Shown piece by piece: positions 50,973-60,521 of a stretch of 64,000 nt of DNA (positions within the stretch are counted from its first letter, which is position 1; every line of letters begins with the position of its first letter). The notes beneath the pieces were generated by a model. The model worked only from the letters and a program-made list of their open reading frames with translations, was not told the origin of the DNA and made no database searches. The stretch lies in contig NZ_FOVH01000012.1 in assembly GCF_900115095.1 (NCBI RefSeq), positions 62,001-126,000 of the forward strand. The letters run 5' to 3'. A program made the translations under genes and the position numbers. The DNA is from Actinomadura madurae. Lineage in GTDB: Bacteria > Actinomycetota > Actinomycetes > Streptosporangiales > Streptosporangiaceae.

Positions 50973-51389
50973 CTAACCGGCCCTCCGGCCGGTGTTCCGT
51001 GCCGTCCGCCCGGAAAGGCGGAGGCGCGGGGATCGCGGATGCGTGACCGCCGCCCGCCGTTCGATCGTCGGGGCCGCGGTACCCGCACGGCGTGACTGGA
51101 GCCGTTGACGGGCGATCCTGATGGCGCCGGTGCCTCCCTTCCTCATCACTACCTGTACTGCGTGTTCCTTGCGTTCCTGCACTTCCGGCGGTCCGTTGAC
51201 CGCCGAACCGCGGACCGGCTGCCGGAACCCCTTCCGTTGCGTTGGCCCCGGCACGCCCGGCCCGCGTCATCCATCTGCTCGGGCGGCTCGTCCGCCGCCC
51301 CATCTCGTGGACTCTTCTCGCTTCGATGCAAGGAACGCTACCCGACTCCGCCGCGAATATCTACCTCACTCACTACAGAGTTTCGTAGA
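50973..51389. other. Intergenic region, no gene recognised
   Basis: Lies upstream of MerR copy 2 and downstream of the alpha/beta hydrolase. AT-richer patches near 51130-51180 and 51340-51389. The motif ACTACAGAGTTTC at 51372 resembles that in the 49002 promoter. No domain-like frame found. Confidence 0.4.
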
Positions 51390-52241
51390 TCACAGGTTTT
51401 CGTTATCTCCGCCGAGGGAGCGGGCGATCCGCGCCAGCACGCCGGCGACCAGGTCGGGGCGGCTCCATTGCGGGCAGTGGCCGGTCGGCAGGGTGACGAC
51501 CTCGTGCGGGCGCCCGGCCGCGGCGTCGCAGAGCAGCTCCGGCAGCCGGTCGTCCGCCACCCGGACCCGGGTGAACGGCAGGCTCCGCCACGCCGCGCCC
51601 CGCACCGGCTGCGTGTTCACCAGCGGGTTCTCCGGACGCAGCAGCGCGACCGCCTCCGCCGCCCGCTCGGCGGGGCAGTCGTGGAAGAGCGCCTCCAGCG
51701 CGCTCTCCCGCGTGAGGACGACGCGGCCGTCCGCGAGCGCCTCGGCCTCCTCGCCGCCCGGACCGCCGTCGCCGTGCCGCTTGGCCAGCCCGGCGAGGCT
51801 GTCACCGCCGTCGGGGATCGCGGCGGCCAGATAGACCAGGTGCCGGACGGCGCGGTGCGGACCGGCGGCGGCCTCGCTGATCACCATTCCCGCGTACGAA
51901 TGGCCGCACAGCACGACCTCGTCCAGACCGTCCAGGAAGTCCCGGACGGCGCGGGCGTCGTCGCGCAGGTCGGCGTCCGGGCCGCGCATGCTCGGCAGGT
52001 CGACCGACAGCGCCCGCACGCCCTGCTTCTCCAACTCCCCGATGGTCTCCGTCCAGATCCACGGGCCGAGGAAGCCGCCGTGGACCAGCACCACGATGGG
52101 CGCGGAACGGGGGAGGGGCTCGGTGCCCCGCTCCCGGCGTCGCGGGCGTTTCCTGGTCTGGCCGAGGTCGACCGGCTCCTCTCGCCCGCCGCCGTGCGGC
52201 CTGCGCGCCGCGCCTCCGACCTGGCCACCGCGTTCGGACAT
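51390..52241 (-). CDS. Alpha/beta hydrolase
   Basis: 283 aa from the ATG at 52241, preceded by GAGGTGAT. The first about 40 residues are basic and disordered. Then comes the alpha/beta hydrolase core: oxyanion HGGFLGPWIW, nucleophile elbow CGHSYAG (Ser), acid in the late third and the catalytic His in LPTGHCPQWS. Similar to EstC/salicylate-esterase-like or pyrethroid-hydrolase-like proteins. Substrate unknown. Confidence 0.88.
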   Translation of the reverse strand: MSERGGQVGGAARRPHGGGREEPVDLGQTRKRPRRRERGTEPLPRSAPIVVLVHGGFLGPWIWTETIGELEKQGVRALSVDLPSMRGPDADLRDDARAVRDFLDGLDEVVLCGHSYAGMVISEAAAGPHRAVRHLVYLAAAIPDGGDSLAGLAKRHGDGGPGGEEAEALADGRVVLTRESALEALFHDCPAERAAEAVALLRPENPLVNTQPVRGAAWRSLPFTRVRVADDRLPELLCDAAAGRPHEVVTLPTGHCPQWSRPDLVAGVLARIARSLGGDNENL

Positions 52242-52626
52242 CGCCATCACCTCGGTCCGCCGGACGCCGCCGAAGCAGGACATACCCGGCCAACCGCCCC
52301 GCCACCCGCGGCACCGGCACGCCGATCCGGGTGACCACGCCGCCACGCCGGTGCAACGCCGACCCGCGGCGCCTCTACGCCTCGGCCATGAGCAACGGCG
52401 GCTTCTTTACCAGCAAGATTGCCCGCGGGAACAGACGGTTCGCGGCGTTCGCTCCGGTCGCCGGGCAACCGGGCGACCAGGTCGCGGCCAGCACCGTTAT
52501 CTGGGCATTCGTCTCCCGGTTCCGGCTGGTCGAGCGCGCGTGGACACGCCCTTCGCCATCACCGGCCCTGAGCAGCCGATGATCTAGCCTGACCTGGGAA
52601 GACGGGGACGGCTGCCGGGGGGGCAC

Positions 52627-54075
52627 ATGTCGGCCAGGGGCGCGCTCGCCTGCGTCGCGCTGGGGTACGCGGTGCTCCAGGCGGCGACGGGCGGGCTGCG
52701 GGTTCCGCTGGATCTGGACGAGGCCGTGTACGCGAGCCAGTTCTCCGGGGACACCCCGCGGATCCCGTTCGCGGCGCACCGGTCGCTCGGCGAAGGGCTG
52801 CTCGCCGCACCGGTCACCCCCTGGACCTCGGACCCGGCGCTGATCCGCGTGTACTTCGTCGTGCTCTCGGCCGTCCTGCTCTACCTCGCCTTCCGGCCCT
52901 GGCTGCGGGTCCTGGACGGGGCGGCCGTCCCCGTCGCGGCGGCCCTGTTCGCCGTGCCGTGGGTGTCCCTGCGGTTCGGCGCCACCGTCCTGCCGAACAT
53001 GCCGGTCGCGCTGGGGGCGGTCGCCGCGGCGGGCGCCCTCACCGCGGGAAGCCGCCGCGCCTGGGCGGCGCTGCTGCTGATCGTCACCGGGATCGGGCTC
53101 CTGCGCCCGACGGACGCCGTGTGGATCGCGGCGCCCCTGCTCGCGGCGGCGCTCGTGGTGCCCGGATGGCGGTGGCGGGCGGCGGGCATCGCGGGCGGGC
53201 TGGCCGGGGGATGGGGCGCCTGGCTGGTGGAGTCGTTCGTCCGGTTCGACGGCCCGGCCGCGCGGCTGCGGGCGATCCAGTGGGTGAGCGGCGAGGGCGG
53301 GCTGCACTTCGTCCTGCCGCGCTACCTGGCGACCTTGGACGGACGGGAGTCATGCCCTCCCGCCACGGTGGACTGCGGCCCGATCGGCGTCGCCACCGCC
53401 CTCTGGTGCGCCGGAGGCCTGGCCCTGGCCGTCGCCGGGCTGTGGACGGCCCGCGGAGCGGCCCGCCGCGCCCTCCTCGTCGCCACCGCGACCGCCACCG
53501 CCGTCGGAGGCGCCTACCTGGTGCTGTCGGAACTCGCCGTCCCCCGCTACCTGCTCCCGGCGCTCGCCCTGCTGTCCCTGCCGGCCGGCGCGGGCCTCAC
53601 CGCGATCGTGCGCGCCGCGCGACGGCACGGCGCGAACCTGGTCCTCGCCGGCGCCGTCATCGCGGCGGCGCTCGTCCACGCCGGCCTGCAGATCGCGGAG
53701 GCGAGCCGCGTCTCACGCCGGGCCGACGTGGCCCTGTCCTGGCCCGTGGAGGCCTCCGGCGCCCTGGCCGCCCGCGGCGTGGACGGTCACTGCGCCGTCC
53801 TCGGACGGTTCGCGCCCCAGATCGCCTACCTGCGCCGATGCCGGGCGGCGGACATGCGGGACGGCCTGGGCGCCCGCGACGCGTCCGCGCGACTCACCCC
53901 CGCGAACATCGAGAGGCTGCGAACCCGGGGACTCCGAATAGCCCTGGTCACCACAAGCCGCCCCACCGTCCCCGGCCCATGGCACGCCGTCCCCGTCCCC
54001 GGCACGGGACCCCGCCTTTACCTCTCAGGACCACCCGCGCGCCCGACCCCGACCCACCCCCGTGCCCGCCCGTAA
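52627..54075 (+). CDS. Multi-spanning membrane protein, GT-C glycosyltransferase-like
   Basis: 482 aa with about ten membrane helices. The first loop after helix 1 contains LDLDEAVYASQF, with D31-E32 matching the DE/DD catalytic motif of GT-C enzymes that use polyprenyl-phosphate sugars. A C-terminal soluble part (about 375-482) would be extracytoplasmic. Acceptor and sugar unknown. The Pro-rich tail is unremarkable. Moderately sure of the fold, not of activity. Confidence 0.65.
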   Translation: MSARGALACVALGYAVLQAATGGLRVPLDLDEAVYASQFSGDTPRIPFAAHRSLGEGLLAAPVTPWTSDPALIRVYFVVLSAVLLYLAFRPWLRVLDGAAVPVAAALFAVPWVSLRFGATVLPNMPVALGAVAAAGALTAGSRRAWAALLLIVTGIGLLRPTDAVWIAAPLLAAALVVPGWRWRAAGIAGGLAGGWGAWLVESFVRFDGPAARLRAIQWVSGEGGLHFVLPRYLATLDGRESCPPATVDCGPIGVATALWCAGGLALAVAGLWTARGAARRALLVATATATAVGGAYLVLSELAVPRYLLPALALLSLPAGAGLTAIVRAARRHGANLVLAGAVIAAALVHAGLQIAEASRVSRRADVALSWPVEASGALAARGVDGHCAVLGRFAPQIAYLRRCRAADMRDGLGARDASARLTPANIERLRTRGLRIALVTTSRPTVPGPWHAVPVPGTGPRLYLSGPPARPTPTHPRARP

Positions 54076-54143
54076 CGCGGTGGCCATCGCGGTCACGGGA
54101 GTGGCTACGATCAAGGGCCACGATCGCTCAGGGGAAGGGAATC

Positions 54144-54383
54144 ATGTCCGATCAGTACGAGGCGGTGTTCGCCCGGTACGACACCGACGGGGATGGGCAG
54201 CTCACCGAGGACGAGGTCACCGCGGCGATCGCCAGCCTGTTCCCGGCGGCCGAGGTGGACGACCTGTCGGGGATCGTCGGGGCTCTGTTCGCCGAGTACG
54301 ACACCGATGACGACGGCAAGCTGTCGGTGACCGAGTTCGTGCCCCTGGCCGAAAACCTTCCAGAACTGGGCTCCCAGCCCTAA
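54144..54383 (+). CDS. Calmodulin-like EF-hand protein
   Basis: 79 aa; ATG with GGGGAAGGG upstream. Two canonical EF-hands: loops DTDGDGQLTEDE and DTDDDGKLSVTE, each with Asp at positions 1, 3, 5 and Glu at 12. No signal peptide, so it senses or buffers calcium in the cytoplasm. Such short proteins are scattered through actinomycetes. It converges on the FtsX-type permease gene. Confidence 0.92.
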   Translation: MSDQYEAVFARYDTDGDGQLTEDEVTAAIASLFPAAEVDDLSGIVGALFAEYDTDDDGKLSVTEFVPLAENLPELGSQP

Positions 54384-54395
54384 CGCCGGGGAGAC

Positions 54396-56375
54396 CTACT
54401 CTCGCTCCGAGAGGTCGGTGCTGGTCCGGTCGAGGACGGGGCGAGTCGTCCGGTCTGCGAGCAGGAGCGCGAGCCCGCCGAGCGCCAGTAGGGCGAGGAA
54501 GATGCCCGAGCTGTAGGGGTTGACCAGGCTCGTCACGCCCAGGGTCGAGCCGCCGAGAAGTCCCGCGGCGGCGGCGATGCCGCCGAGGATGACGGTCGGC
54601 AGCGTCATCTCGCGTCGCCGGGCGGCGTGGAGCACCGCTCGCGGTGTTCCGGCGAGGGTGAGGGCTATCAGGCTTTCCCGCTGGTCGTAGATGCGTGCGA
54701 TCGCCCCGATCACCATCGACGTGAGAGCGACCAGCGCGGCGACGGGAAGGACCAGGAGACTCACGACCACGCCGTCCCGGAGGAGCCACACGACCGGGAT
54801 GTCGTCGGACAGTCGCAGTTCCGGACCCCGCAGACCGCCATCGGCGAGCGTGGTGCGGACGCGGTTCCTGTTCGCGTCGCCGGAGGTGGCCACGGTGAGC
54901 GTGCCCCAGTCGCGCTCGGCCAGCCAGGACGGGGGCGCGGTCGCGGAGACTTCGGCAGGGACGCCGGCGGCCCGCAGGGCGTCCGCTGCCCCGGAAACGG
55001 CGTGGTCGAGATCGCGGGCGGGGAGCACGAACTCCAACCGATCGGCGCGCGCGGCGTAGTCGCCTTCGTTGCCGAGGCCGACGGGGAGGCAGACCGCGAC
55101 GAACCCGGCGATGAAGGACGCCATGGCCATGCCGCCGACCGCGCGCCACGCGCCGCGCGGATCGTCGGCCAGACGGCGGCCGGCGATGAAGGTGGGGACA
55201 CCCCTGGAGGTCCTGGCGAGCAGCCGGCCGAGGCCGCTGACGATCCATGGCCCGGTGGAGAGCAGGCCCCAGCCGAGGATCAGCAGGACGGTGAAGGCCA
55301 CGGTCACGAAGGGGTTGCTGCTGCGCGTCCAGAAAAGTGCGACGGCGGCGCCGATGAAGAGCACGCTCCACCACCGCATGCGGGCGTCGCCGCGCTGGGC
55401 ACCGCGATAGGTGCTCAGGGGATCGCGGACGGCGGACACAAGCCCGGACAGTGCTCCCAGCGTCAGCACAAGGACCACCGCCACCGCGGTCAGGAACGTG
55501 AGAGCGAGGCTGGGTTGGACATCGGCGCGGAACCAGCCTCCGCCCTTGATGGGGACCTGGGCGGCCAGGGGCAGCAGGAGCCGATGCGCCACGACCCCGG
55601 CGAGCGCGCCGATGCCGGCGAAGCAGATCAGCTCGGTGATGGCGAGCCGGACCACCTGGGACGTGCCGGCGCCGAGCAGCCGAAGGACGGCGATGCGGCG
55701 CCGTCGGCGTCCGGCCATCAGCCGGGAGGCCAGACCGCCGAGGCTCGCGAGCGGCAGGACGATCAGCACGGCGACCAGCAGGGCGATGTCGCGGTAGGTG
55801 GTCTGGTAGAGGTCCGCCTCCGTGGACCAGTGGTCGATCTTGGTCGGCGACAGGGACGCGGCGGCGTTCCACTGATGCTCGGGCCGCTCATCCGTCATCG
55901 ACGGGTCGTCCGGGCTCCGGCCGACCACCGCGACCAGCTCGTCGGGGCTCTCCAGCAGGCCGGGACCCAGCACGGCCGAGACCGGGCCGCCGAAGCGGTC
56001 GCTGAGCTGGTCGTCGGGGAGATCGGTCATCAGCTCGGCGAGGGCAGGCGAGGCCCACAGCTCGCCCGGCCTCGGGAACCTGCCCATCCCCGGAACATCC
56101 GGCGGGTCCTCGACCAGGCCGGCGAGCTCGACCACCGCGATCGGGCGCTCGCCCGCGTAGTCGATGACGCCGGCCTGGATCACCGTGGGCCGACCGGCCG
56201 CCGCCTCCGGCGTCCGCCACGCGGTCCGCTCCGCCCGCTCGTCGAGGCCCTGTTGCAGCCCGAGCAGCAACAGCAGCACGAGGGTGATGACGGCACCGGC
56301 GGCGAACGGGAGCCCGGCTTCGAGACGAGCCGAGCGGCCGCTGCCGCGCAGCAACCGCAGCCACAGGCCGCGCAT
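54396..56375 (-). CDS. FtsX/MacB-type ABC transporter permease
   Basis: 659 aa. The ATG overlaps the ATPase stop (TGATG). An N-terminal helix (AGAVITLVLLLLLGLQQGL) and a large extracytoplasmic loop (about 45-225) precede two FtsX-type helix bundles, the first with LIVLPLASLGGLASRLMAGRR-like sequence, the second near the C-terminus (LVLPVAALVALTSMVIGAIA). Such exporters move antibiotics or lipids or transmit mechanical force. A TetR gene upstream is the likely regulator. Confidence 0.88.
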   Translation of the reverse strand: MRGLWLRLLRGSGRSARLEAGLPFAAGAVITLVLLLLLGLQQGLDERAERTAWRTPEAAAGRPTVIQAGVIDYAGERPIAVVELAGLVEDPPDVPGMGRFPRPGELWASPALAELMTDLPDDQLSDRFGGPVSAVLGPGLLESPDELVAVVGRSPDDPSMTDERPEHQWNAAASLSPTKIDHWSTEADLYQTTYRDIALLVAVLIVLPLASLGGLASRLMAGRRRRRIAVLRLLGAGTSQVVRLAITELICFAGIGALAGVVAHRLLLPLAAQVPIKGGGWFRADVQPSLALTFLTAVAVVLVLTLGALSGLVSAVRDPLSTYRGAQRGDARMRWWSVLFIGAAVALFWTRSSNPFVTVAFTVLLILGWGLLSTGPWIVSGLGRLLARTSRGVPTFIAGRRLADDPRGAWRAVGGMAMASFIAGFVAVCLPVGLGNEGDYAARADRLEFVLPARDLDHAVSGAADALRAAGVPAEVSATAPPSWLAERDWGTLTVATSGDANRNRVRTTLADGGLRGPELRLSDDIPVVWLLRDGVVVSLLVLPVAALVALTSMVIGAIARIYDQRESLIALTLAGTPRAVLHAARRREMTLPTVILGGIAAAAGLLGGSTLGVTSLVNPYSSGIFLALLALGGLALLLADRTTRPVLDRTSTDLSERE

Positions 56376-57085
56376 CAGCCGACGCCCTCGGCTGCGTGCC
56401 GGGTGCGCCCGTCGATGACGTGGACGGTCCGGTCGCACCGCCGCGCGATCCGCTCGTCGTGCGTGACCACGACGAGCGATGCCTGCCGATCGCGGACCGT
56501 CGAGACCAGCAGCGACATCACCTCATCACCGGTTCTGGTGTCCAGCGCGCCGGTCGGCTCGTCCGCGAACACCACGGCCGGCTCAAGAGCCAGAGCGCGA
56601 GCGATCCCGACCCGCTGGGCCTGCCCGCCCGAGAGCTGACCCGGCCGCCGGTCCTGGAGCCCCTCCAGCCCGAGCACCGGAAACAGCGCGGTCGCTCTGG
56701 CCATCGCGGCGCGCCGCTCGACGCCGACCAGCATCAGCGGCAGGGCCACGTTCTCCACCGCGGCCAGTTCCGGCAGCAGACCCGGAAACTGGAAGACGAA
56801 CCCGAACTCGGTACGCCGCAACCTGGCGCGCCGCGTATCCGACAGCCCGCTCACGGAGGTGCCCGCGAAGACGACCTCGCCATGGTCGGGAGTCACGACA
56901 CCGGACAGGCAGTAAAGGAGCGTGGACTTGCCCGAGCCGCTGGGGCCCATCACGGCGACCGACTCACCGTGGGCGACCTCAAGCGAGGCCTCGTGCAGCA
57001 CGGTGTTGGACCCGTAGCTCTTGACCACCCTGTCCGCGGTCAGAACCGGCTCGGCGGCAGCGGTGCCGTGGGCGGCGTCAGTCAC
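56375..57085 (-). CDS. ABC exporter ATP-binding protein, LolD/MacB-like
   Basis: 236 aa. Walker A GPSGSGKST near residue 51, Q-loop FQFPGLLPELAAVENV, signature LSGGQAQRVGIARAL, Walker B VVFADEPTGALD. The Q-loop and LSGG spacing fit the LolD/FtsE group that works with FtsX-type permeases. GTG/ATG start 54 nt from twin operator-like repeats. Confidence 0.93.
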   Translation of the reverse strand: MTDAAHGTAAAEPVLTADRVVKSYGSNTVLHEASLEVAHGESVAVMGPSGSGKSTLLYCLSGVVTPDHGEVVFAGTSVSGLSDTRRARLRRTEFGFVFQFPGLLPELAAVENVALPLMLVGVERRAAMARATALFPVLGLEGLQDRRPGQLSGGQAQRVGIARALALEPAVVFADEPTGALDTRTGDEVMSLLVSTVRDRQASLVVVTHDERIARRCDRTVHVIDGRTRHAAEGVG

Positions 57086-57098
57086 CGGCTCATCCTTT

Positions 57099-57133
57099 CA
57101 TCCGTTTGGGTGACAGTAGCATCCAAGTGGATG
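57099..57133. promoter_or_regulatory. Twin TetR-type operators upstream of the ABC exporter
   Basis: CATCCGTTTGGGTG (57099-57112) and CATCCAAGTGGATG (57120-57133) have the form CATCC-N4-GGRTG with centres 21 bp apart, two helical turns. An outer repeat CCTTTCATCC/GGATGAAAGG frames them. Dimers of the TetR protein encoded just upstream could bind both on one face of the DNA. Confidence 0.6.
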
Positions 57134-57146
57134 AAAGGTGGCCGGC

Positions 57147-57797
57147 TCACTCGGGCGGAGCGGCCGCGAGCCGTCGCGCGATCTGACGGAGCACCTCGGC
57201 GTATCGGCGCGCGAACTCGGGGTCGGACGGGTCCAGGCCCGTGGAACGCCGGACGACCTGCGGGATCGCGACGGGTGCCAGTGCCGCGCCCATCAAGGCG
57301 ACCAGCACCATGGCCGGCTCCAGGTCACCGGCCAGTTCCCCCTCGCGCTGCCGGCGCCGCAGGTCCGTGACCGCCGGATCTTCGGGAGACCTGGCGGAGC
57401 CCTGATCGGGTCGGCTGCTTCCGGTCAGGCCGTCCCACAGGAGCAACCGGCTGTGCCTCGGATCGGCGAGGACCGCGTGGAGGTGCGAAGCGACGAGCTC
57501 GTCAAGGGAGCCTTCCGGTGGGACGAGCTCAGCCTCGTCGGCCAGCCATTGCTCCTCTACAGCCCGGTACAGACCCTCCTTGCCGCCGAAGTAGTAGGTG
57601 ATGAGCTGCTTGTTCAGCCCGGCTCGCTTCGCGATGTCACCGACCCTGGCCCCCGCGTAGCCCTTCGCGGAGAACTCGTCGAGTGCCGCCGCCAGCAACT
57701 GGGCGCGGGAACGCTCAGCGTCGCGGTGACGCTCACCCGGCGCGGGGCTTCGCCGCGACTTTGCGCGCCCACCCTCGGTGCGCGGTGTCGACGCCAT
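57147..57797 (-). CDS. TetR-family transcriptional regulator
   Basis: 216 aa. A basic N-terminus (residues 1-28) is followed by the HTH (RAQLLAAALDEFSAKGYAGA, then VGDIAKRAGLNKQLITYYFG). The C-terminal domain is of the TetR_C_33 or similar type with ARRYAEVLRQIARRL at the end. It lies directly upstream of, and in line with, the exporter genes; the operator-like repeats between suggest it represses them and responds to an exported substrate. Confidence 0.9.
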   Translation of the reverse strand: MASTPRTEGGRAKSRRSPAPGERHRDAERSRAQLLAAALDEFSAKGYAGARVGDIAKRAGLNKQLITYYFGGKEGLYRAVEEQWLADEAELVPPEGSLDELVASHLHAVLADPRHSRLLLWDGLTGSSRPDQGSARSPEDPAVTDLRRRQREGELAGDLEPAMVLVALMGAALAPVAIPQVVRRSTGLDPSDPEFARRYAEVLRQIARRLAAAPPE

Positions 57798-57860
57798 GGC
57801 AGTCCATGCTCCCTCATTCGTCCAGAAGGACGACTATGCCACTGCCGCGGAAGCCGGGTG

Positions 57861-58688
57861 TCAGGAGCCGCGCCGGTCGGGTTGCCAGCGGGTGAGCCGC
57901 CGCTCGGCGAGGGTGAAGACTCCGGTGACCACGACGCCCAGCAGCCCGGCCATGGCGACGCATGTCCACACTCCCGCGTGGTCGCTGGACGTCTGCGCGC
58001 GGTAGAGCTCAAGGCCGAGACCGTCGGCTCCGGCGAGGAGCTCCGCGCCGATCGACACCAGCAGGGCCATGACGGCCGCGATGCGGATCCCGGTGCCGAT
58101 GTACGGCAGCGTGCTCGGCAGCACGATCCAGCGCATCGCCTGCGTCCGCGACATCCGCAGGGTGCGGCCGACCTCCTTCGCCTGCGGCTCCACGTCGTGG
58201 ACGCCGGCCATGGTCTGCAGGAGGACCGGCCACACGCACACCCAGACGATGAGCAGGATCTTCATGGAGAACCCGGTGCCCAGGGTAAGGACCGCCAAGG
58301 GGATCAGCGCGACCGGTGGTACCGACCGGCAGAAGTCGAAGAATCCCCGGGCGCTCCTATGGACGAAGTCGCTGCTTCCGAGCAGGCCGCCCAGCAGCAC
58401 CCCCGCGGCGACCGACAGGAGCAGGCCCGCGGCCCAGGATTGCAGGGTCACACCGACGGAGCGCATGAGGTCCTCGTCGGCGGGGGAGGACCACAGCCGC
58501 GATCCGATCTCCATGGGACCGGGCACGGTCCCGTGGCCGCCCAGATCGAACGCCGACGCGAGACTGAGCGCGGCGAGCAGGACCGCCACCAGCGCGGCAC
58601 GTCCCGCCCAGATCACGGCGCGAGCGCCGCCTCGCGGGGACCGGAGCCGTGCGCTCTCCGGCGTGGCCGTGGTCGTCGTGGAGGTCAT
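57861..58688 (-). CDS. ABC transporter permease, SsuC/TauC-like (second permease)
   Basis: 275 aa. Start overlaps the binding-protein stop (ATGA). Six or so helices; the EAA motif region is TLRMSRTQAMRWIVLPSTLPYIGTG near residue 180 (span). Family: binding-protein-dependent inner-membrane component for sulfonates, nitrate, taurine or pyrimidine precursors. It is the last gene of the importer operon, which carries two different permease genes. Confidence 0.9.
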   Translation of the reverse strand: MTSTTTTATPESARLRSPRGGARAVIWAGRAALVAVLLAALSLASAFDLGGHGTVPGPMEIGSRLWSSPADEDLMRSVGVTLQSWAAGLLLSVAAGVLLGGLLGSSDFVHRSARGFFDFCRSVPPVALIPLAVLTLGTGFSMKILLIVWVCVWPVLLQTMAGVHDVEPQAKEVGRTLRMSRTQAMRWIVLPSTLPYIGTGIRIAAVMALLVSIGAELLAGADGLGLELYRAQTSSDHAGVWTCVAMAGLLGVVVTGVFTLAERRLTRWQPDRRGS

Positions 58689-59665
58689 TTCGCGTCCGGC
58701 TCGACGACCCACTCGGCGACCGGGCGGGGCTTCGCCGCCAGACCGGCTCCGTTCAGGAGGCGCGCGAGCTCCGCGAAGCGGTCCGGAGCGAGCTCGCCCT
58801 TCTCGGCGAAGACCCCCACCCCCTGGATCTTCGACGCGAGAGCCTTGTCGATCGCCGCGTACTTGACCAGGGCGGCCCTGATCAGCTCGGTGTCCTTGTT
58901 CGCGGCAACGGCCGCCTTGTTCATCGCCCGGACGAACGCCGCGAGCTCGTCCGGGTTGTCCTTGGCCCACTGGGTCCTGGAGAAGTAGGTCAGCTCCGGA
59001 TTTCCGACCGCCACGTTGCCCAGCGAGAACAGCGGACGCTGGCCCAGGTCGCGGGCCTGGCTCAGGACCGGCTCCAAGGCCTGCCCGGCGTCCACCTCGC
59101 CGCTCGCGATGGCGTTCGGGATGTTCTGCAGCGGGAGTTTGACGAACGTGATGTCATCCGGCTCGCCTCCGTCCTGCTTGACGGCGAGCCGGGTCATCGA
59201 CTCCTGCGCGCCGCCCAGCGTGAGCAGCGCGACCTTTTTGCCCGAGAGGTCCTTCGCCGACCGGATGGCCGGATCCTTGACGACGAGGGCGTTGGACGAT
59301 CTCTCGGCGTTCTCCGTGTAGACCGATCCGACGCCGGCGACGACGCTGAACTTGGCGCCCTTCATGATGGCCGGCAGGATGTCGGCTCCCGCGGCGGCAC
59401 CGATGTCCATCCGGTTGCTCGACACCAGGGGGACCATCGCCGTCGTGCCGCCGCTCACGCTCTTGAACTCGACCTTCAGCCCCTCGTCCTCGAAGTAGTG
59501 CGCGTCCTTCGCCACCCACGGCAGGGCGAACACGGCGAAGGGCGACACCGCGACGGTGACCGTGGTGTCCTTCCCCGATCCTTCCCCCGATCCGCAGGCG
59601 GTCAGGGCCACCGCCGAGGCGAGGACGCATGCCGACCGCCGGGCTCGACGCGACAGCTTGTTCAT
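58685..59665 (-). CDS. ABC transporter substrate-binding lipoprotein, SsuA/NMT1-like
   Basis: 326 aa; CAAGGAGAAG before the ATG. Lipoprotein signal with lipobox LTAC and modified Cys24. NMT1/SsuA features: FALPWVAKDAHYFEDEGLKV near 45-65, GGTTAMVPLVSSNRMDIG, and the DLSGKKVALLTLGG strand. Ligands of the family are sulfonates, nitrate, thiamine precursors or aromatic acids. The linked monooxygenase suggests a compound that is oxidatively degraded. Confidence 0.92.
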   Translation of the reverse strand: MNKLSRRARRSACVLASAVALTACGSGEGSGKDTTVTVAVSPFAVFALPWVAKDAHYFEDEGLKVEFKSVSGGTTAMVPLVSSNRMDIGAAAGADILPAIMKGAKFSVVAGVGSVYTENAERSSNALVVKDPAIRSAKDLSGKKVALLTLGGAQESMTRLAVKQDGGEPDDITFVKLPLQNIPNAIASGEVDAGQALEPVLSQARDLGQRPLFSLGNVAVGNPELTYFSRTQWAKDNPDELAAFVRAMNKAAVAANKDTELIRAALVKYAAIDKALASKIQGVGVFAEKGELAPDRFAELARLLNGAGLAAKPRPVAEWVVEPDAK

Positions 59666-59708
59666 GGCTTCTCCTTGGAATCGCCCCGAGTCACTTGCCT
59701 GTGTTCGG

Positions 59709-60521
59709 TCATTCGTGATGAGTCGACCTGATGGTGCGAAGAACGGTGCTGCGGAGTTCCGCGAACTCCGGCATCGCCCGTGTCGTGATCTGGTCGCGGG
59801 TGCCGAGGTCGATGGCGATGTCATCGGTGATGGACGCCGGCTCCCCGCGAAGCACCAGCACCCGGTCGCCCAGGTACACCGACTCGTCGATGTCGTGGGT
59901 GACGAGCAGGACCGAGACCCCGGTCTCCCGGCTGATGCGGAGCGTGAGGTCTTCGAGGTCGAACCTGGTCTGGGCGTCGACGGACGCGAACGGCTCGTCC
60001 ATGAGCAGGATCCGCGGTTCGTCCACCAGGGCGCGGGCGATCGCGACGCGCTGCTGCATCCCCCCGGACAGCTGCCATGGGTAATGGTCGCCGAACCCGG
60101 CCAGCCCGACCTCCGCAAGCCGCTGCTCGGCCACGGCCCGGCGCGCCGACCGGCGCTTGCCCGCCACGCGGAGCGGCAGGGCGACGTTCTCGACGACGCG
60201 CATCCACGGCATGAGGGAGCGGCTGTAGTCCTGGAAGACGACGGACATCCCGACGGGCGGCCCGGTGATGACGGCCCCGGACATCCGGATGGCTCCGGCC
60301 GTCGGCTTCTCCAGTCCACCGAGGCAGCGCAGCAGCGTCGTCTTCCCGACGCCGGACGGGCCCACCAGGCAGGCGACCTCGTTCGCGTTGACCTCGAAGC
60401 CGATGTCGGCGAAGATCCGCCGTTCGCCCTGGGCGGTCGCGAAGGACTTCGCGAGCCCTTCCACGGCCAGCACGCTGTCGGCCGACACTGCGGCTTCCCC
60501 TCCGACCTGCACCGTCGTCAT
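59709..60521 (-). CDS. ABC transporter ATP-binding protein, SsuB/TauB-like
   Basis: 270 aa. ATG overlaps the permease stop (TGATG). Walker A GPSGVGKTT near 54, Q-loop VFQDYSRSLMPWMRV with the typical Ser/Leu-Pro-W pattern of SsuB/TauB, signature LSGGMQQRVAIARAL, Walker B ILLMDEPFASVD. It powers the two permeases of this operon. Confidence 0.93.
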   Translation of the reverse strand: MTTVQVGGEAAVSADSVLAVEGLAKSFATAQGERRIFADIGFEVNANEVACLVGPSGVGKTTLLRCLGGLEKPTAGAIRMSGAVITGPPVGMSVVFQDYSRSLMPWMRVVENVALPLRVAGKRRSARRAVAEQRLAEVGLAGFGDHYPWQLSGGMQQRVAIARALVDEPRILLMDEPFASVDAQTRFDLEDLTLRISRETGVSVLLVTHDIDESVYLGDRVLVLRGEPASITDDIAIDLGTRDQITTRAMPEFAELRSTVLRTIRSTHHE

